Shown: positions 7,192 through 9,466 of the stretch, one piece after another
Layout of the letters: each line of letters begins with the position of its first letter
Position numbering within the stretch: the stretch's first letter is position 1
From: Verrucomicrobiota bacterium
GTDB lineage: Bacteria; Verrucomicrobiota; Lentisphaeria; Oligosphaerales; Oligosphaeraceae
NCBI GenBank assembly: GCA_022709995.1
Contig: JAKLHU010000046.1
Location: 1-9,466, forward strand
Reading direction: 5' to 3'
DNA: 9,466 nt
Notes under the pieces: generated by a model
What the model was told of the DNA's origin: nothing
Database searches by the model: none
Seen by the model: only the letters and a program-made list of their open reading frames with translations
Position numbers and translations under genes: made by a program

Positions 7192-7219
7192 TTGACAATG
7201 CTTGTCGTCATGCTACAGT
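7192..7219 (+). promoter_or_regulatory. Promoter of the aroF-pheA leader transcript
   Basis: A perfect -35 box TTGACA (7192-7197) is followed by a 16-bp spacer and TACAGT (7214-7219), a 4/6 -10 box. The -10 box carries the extended TG motif (TGC just before it, at 7211-7213). Transcription should start near 7226, about 25 bases before the leader peptide ATG. The position right after a terminator and before the attenuator supports the call. Confidence 0.7.
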
Positions 7220-7250
7220 ATGTCTCGTTTGAAAAAAGGACACGCCTCAC

Positions 7251-7328
7251 ATGCACAACCGCGCCTACTTTTACTTTAGCTATGGATACCGCTTTACACT
7301 GAGCGGAGTCCTGGTTATGTCTTTGTAG
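7251..7328 (+). CDS. Tyr/Phe-rich leader peptide of the aroF-pheA attenuator
   Basis: This is a 25-codon ORF from ATG at 7251 to TAG at 7326-7328, with AAGGA (7236-7240) ten bases upstream. Residues 6-15 read YFYFSYGYRF: four Tyr and three Phe in ten codons (7266-7295). There is no Trp codon. The peptide itself presumably has no function. Translation speed through the aromatic codons reports the supply of charged tRNA-Tyr and tRNA-Phe, as in the E. coli pheA (pheL) and pheST (pheM) leaders. The control codons lie just before and within the first strand of a set of alternative hairpins, the placement required for attenuation. It precedes aroF and pheA, enzymes of exactly those amino acids, so function and codon content agree. 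Confidence 0.88.
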   Translation: MHNRAYFYFSYGYRFTLSGVLVMSL

Positions 7329-7396
7329 CGCCTACAAACTATAATCAGATCAGACAGGACTCCGCGGCCAGAGAAAGCCGCCGGGGTCTTTTTTTT
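7284..7396 (+). promoter_or_regulatory. Transcription attenuator with mutually exclusive hairpins
   Basis: Four RNA strands can be drawn. Strand 1 (7284-7293) pairs with strand 2 (7302-7311): nine pairs, one a G-U wobble, with one A-A mismatch and an 8-nt loop. Strand 2 in its longer form (7303-7313, GCGGAGTCCTG) pairs perfectly over 11 bp with strand 3 (7355-7365, CAGGACTCCGC). Strand 3 overlaps the 5' arm (7358-7368) of the terminator hairpin. A ribosome stalled on the Tyr/Phe codons would cover strand 1, freeing strand 2 to pair with strand 3. That antiterminator lets transcription reach aroF. With ample charged tRNA the ribosome runs to the stop codon, strand 2 is unavailable and the terminator forms. 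Pairings are read directly; the mechanism is inferred from known amino acid operon attenuators. Confidence 0.85.
7358..7396 (+). terminator. Attenuator terminator hairpin and T-run
   Basis: GACTCCGCGGC (7358-7368) pairs with GCCGCCGGGGTC (7377-7388): 11 pairs including one T-G wobble, one bulged C at 7381 and an 8-nt loop. Eight T residues follow directly (7389-7396). It lies 55 bases before the aroF start codon, so it acts within the leader rather than at the end of a gene. Confidence 0.88.
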
Positions 7397-7451
7397 GTGT
7401 CAGAATCATACAGAGCGCGTCAAGGGTCGTTGAAACAGATTGGAGCAGGCC

Positions 7452-8465
7452 ATGATTGTCATTTTAAAAGAGAATCCGGACCGGAAGCAGCTGGAGTTCC
7501 TGACCGGGTGGCTGCAGAAGCAGCAGATCGGGATTCACATCAGCGAGGGCGCGCACCAGACGGTGCTGGGGCTGGTCGGTGACACGACGCATCTGGACAT
7601 CGACATGCTCAAGCAGATGGACATCGTCGAGGATGTCAAGCGGGTGCAGGAGCCGTTCAAGAAGGCCAACCGCAAATTCCATCCATTGGACACGGTCATT
7701 GCAGTCGGCCAGGCGCGGATCGGCGGCGGCGGGGTGTCGATCATCGCGGGGCCGTGTTCGGTGGAGTCGCCGGAGCAGATCGCCCTGGTGGCCAGGGGCG
7801 TCAAGGCCGCCGGGGCGGACCTATTGCGCGGCGGGGCGTTCAAGCCGCGCAGCTCGCCCTATTCTTTCCAAGGGCTGCGCGACGAGGGCATCAAGATCCT
7901 GGTCGCGGCTGGGCGGGAAGTCGGGCTGCCGGTTGTCACCGAAATCATGGACCTGTCCAATCTGGACCTTTTCGCCGAGGTCGACGTCATCCAGGTCGGG
8001 GCGCGGAACATGCAGAATTTCGAATTATTGAAGGAGCTTGGCCACAGCCGGAAGCCGATCTTGCTGAAGCGCGGGCTGGCCAACACCTACGAAGAGCTGT
8101 TGATGAGCGCGGAGTACATCATGGTTTCGGGCAATGAGAACATTCTTTTGTGCGAGCGGGGCATCCGCACGTTCGAGACCTATACCCGGAACACGCTGGA
8201 CATCACGGCGGTGCCGGCTTTGCAGATGTTGTCGCATCTGCCGATTGTGATTGACCCCAGTCACGCGGCCGGCAAAGCCAGCTTTGTGCCGCCCCTGACC
8301 ATGGCCGCGGTCGCGGCCGGGGCGGACGCGTTGATGATCGAGGTCCACAACGACCCGCCGCACGCCTTGTCCGACGGCGCCCAGTCCCTGACCATACCGG
8401 CTTTCGCCAAGCTCGCCGGCCAGATCAGACAACTTGAAAGCACCCGCGAAGAGGAGAGGAACTGA
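7452..8465 (+). CDS. aroF: 3-deoxy-7-phosphoheptulonate synthase, type I-beta with N-terminal regulatory domain
   Basis: This catalyses the same reaction as the enzyme at 4290 but belongs to the separate I-beta branch (Bacillus/Thermotoga type). The 337 residues nearly match T. maritima DAHP synthase (338). Residues 1 to about 70 form the ferredoxin-like regulatory domain (MIVILKENP onward), which in T. maritima mediates feedback by Tyr and, less strongly, Phe. The barrel follows, with metal ligands expected at C102 (GPCSVES), H271 (IDPSHAAG), E297 (MIEVHNDP) and D308 (LSDGAQSL). RGGAFKPRSSPYSFQGL (126-142) and VGARNMQNFELLK (182-194) are further signatures. The ATG at 7452 has GGAG at 7442-7445 six bases upstream, and a TTG at 7440 is a poor alternative. 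The gene follows the Tyr/Phe attenuator and is four bases from pheA, so enzyme-level and transcript-level control probably respond to the same amino acids. Confidence 0.97.
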   Translation: MIVILKENPDRKQLEFLTGWLQKQQIGIHISEGAHQTVLGLVGDTTHLDIDMLKQMDIVEDVKRVQEPFKKANRKFHPLDTVIAVGQARIGGGGVSIIAGPCSVESPEQIALVARGVKAAGADLLRGGAFKPRSSPYSFQGLRDEGIKILVAAGREVGLPVVTEIMDLSNLDLFAEVDVIQVGARNMQNFELLKELGHSRKPILLKRGLANTYEELLMSAEYIMVSGNENILLCERGIRTFETYTRNTLDITAVPALQMLSHLPIVIDPSHAAGKASFVPPLTMAAVAAGADALMIEVHNDPPHALSDGAQSLTIPAFAKLAGQIRQLESTREEERN

Positions 8466-8469
8466 CATC

Positions 8470-9466
8470 ATGAGCAGCAACCCATTGGAAGAATGCCGTG
8501 AGAAGATCGACGCCGCCGACAACCGGATCCTGGAGCTTTTTCTGGAACGGATGCGGATTGCCGGCACGATCGCGCAGCTGAAGCAGAAGGAGAATCTGCC
8601 GATTTTGAATCCGGCCCGGGAACGCGAAATCCTGCGTCGCATGACCAAGCAGTCCGGCGAGGTATTCGGCAGCTACGCACTGGTGCTGTTCTCGACCCTG
8701 TTCGACCTGAGCAAGTCCTACCAGCGCCACTGGGTCGACAACGGCAGCGCCCTCATCGCCGATATCCAGAACCAGCTGGAAAATTCGCCGGCGGACTTTC
8801 CCGACACCGCCAGCGTCGCTTGCATGGGCATCGAAGGCGCCTACGCCCAGATCGCCGCGGAAAAGATCTTCAAGGCGGCGGACATCATGTACTTCCGGAA
8901 TTTTGCCGGGGTCTTCCAGGCGGTCGAGAGCGGTTTGTGCGAGTTTGCGGTGCTGCCCCTGGAGAATTCGACGTCGGGGACGGTCGACACGGTTTACGAC
9001 CTGGTGCGGGACTACAAATTCCACTTTGTCCGCAGCTGCCGTCTGCAGGTCGTGCATTCGCTGCTGGCGCCGGCGGGGGTGGCCATGAAGGACATCCGCG
9101 AGGTCTTTTCGCATCCGCATGGGTTGAAGCAGTGTTCGAAGTACTGGTCGGAGCGGCCGGAGGTCAAGCTCACTATTTGCGAGAGCACGTCGCACGCGGC
9201 AGAGCTGGTCGCCAAGTCGGGGCGCCGGGACGTGGCGGCGATTGCCTCGCGGGAATGCGCCGGCATCTACGGTTTGCGGGTGATACCGTGCGAGATGCAG
9301 GACAGCGATTTCAACTACACGCGTTTCATCTGCATTTCCAAGAAGCCGTTCATCTATCCCGGGGCGAACAAGATCAGCCTGATGGCCTATCTGCCGCACA
9401 AGCCCGGGTCGCTGTTCCGGCTGATTTCCAAATTCGCCGCCCAGGAGTTGAATTTGACGAAGCTGG
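8470..9466 (+). CDS. pheA: Chorismate mutase-prephenate dehydratase (P-protein), 3' end missing
   Basis: This bifunctional enzyme turns chorismate into prephenate and then phenylpyruvate, the committed route to phenylalanine. The frame is open from ATG 8470 to the window end (332 residues seen). Residues 1 to about 88 are an AroQ-type chorismate mutase domain, with likely active-site residues R10, R27, K38, E51 and Q85. Residues about 114-292 are the prephenate dehydratase domain, with GIEGAYAQIAAEKIF, VLPLENSTSGTV (161-172) and the catalytic motif NYTRF (282-286). The ACT regulatory domain starts at about 302 (LMAYLPHKPGSLFRLIS, then LNLTKL). Its Phe-binding ESRP-type motif would lie just beyond the window. 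GAGGAGAGG (8451-8459) is a strong ribosome binding site 10 bases upstream. Only four bases separate it from aroF, so the two genes share a transcript and the attenuator. Confidence 0.97.
   Translation, partial: MSSNPLEECREKIDAADNRILELFLERMRIAGTIAQLKQKENLPILNPAREREILRRMTKQSGEVFGSYALVLFSTLFDLSKSYQRHWVDNGSALIADIQNQLENSPADFPDTASVACMGIEGAYAQIAAEKIFKAADIMYFRNFAGVFQAVESGLCEFAVLPLENSTSGTVDTVYDLVRDYKFHFVRSCRLQVVHSLLAPAGVAMKDIREVFSHPHGLKQCSKYWSERPEVKLTICESTSHAAELVAKSGRRDVAAIASRECAGIYGLRVIPCEMQDSDFNYTRFICISKKPFIYPGANKISLMAYLPHKPGSLFRLISKFAAQELNLTKL

Overview
This is a moderately GC-rich bacterial window in which every supported gene is on the + strand. It holds an aromatic amino acid biosynthesis region: two DAHP synthases of different subfamilies, both tryptophan synthase subunits and the start of a chorismate mutase-prephenate dehydratase. 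No marker gene fixes the taxon. The style of the large unknown protein at the left edge loosely suggests the Planctomycetes-Verrucomicrobia-Lentisphaerae group, but this is a weak impression.

Layout. (1) Positions 1-1978 are the 3' part of a large gene of unknown function, with a helical charged N-terminal half and a beta-rich, propeller-like C-terminal half. (2) Positions 1979-2288 are a spacer with a GC-rich 66-bp tandem repeat (about 2.5 copies), then an AT-rich stretch with a candidate promoter/operator for trpB. (3) Positions 2289-5330 are a tightly overlapping trpB-trpA-DAHP synthase (type I-alpha, AroG/F/H family) operon. (4) Positions 5331-5605 are a spacer with an inverted repeat and a promoter. 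(5) Positions 5606-7151 are a two-gene cassette: a DUF6036-type nucleotidyltransferase followed, with a short overlap, by a winged-helix protein. It ends in an intrinsic terminator and resembles nucleotidyltransferase toxin-antitoxin modules in layout. (6) Positions 7192-7396 are a promoter, a 25-codon Tyr/Phe-rich leader peptide and a complete set of mutually exclusive RNA hairpins ending in an intrinsic terminator: a textbook-like transcription attenuator. (7) Positions 7452-9466 are aroF (type I-beta DAHP synthase with N-terminal regulatory domain) and pheA, the latter cut by the window end.

How the genes work together. The two DAHP synthases feed the shikimate pathway. One is co-transcribed with the last step of tryptophan synthesis (trpBA). 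The other is co-transcribed with the branch enzyme leading to phenylalanine and sits behind a leader peptide that would sense charging of tRNA-Tyr and tRNA-Phe. Carbon entry thus appears to be split between a Trp-linked and a Tyr/Phe-linked enzyme. The attenuator is the most informative regulatory element here. The nucleotidyltransferase/winged-helix cassette between the two aromatic operons looks like an insertion and has no evident metabolic link to them.
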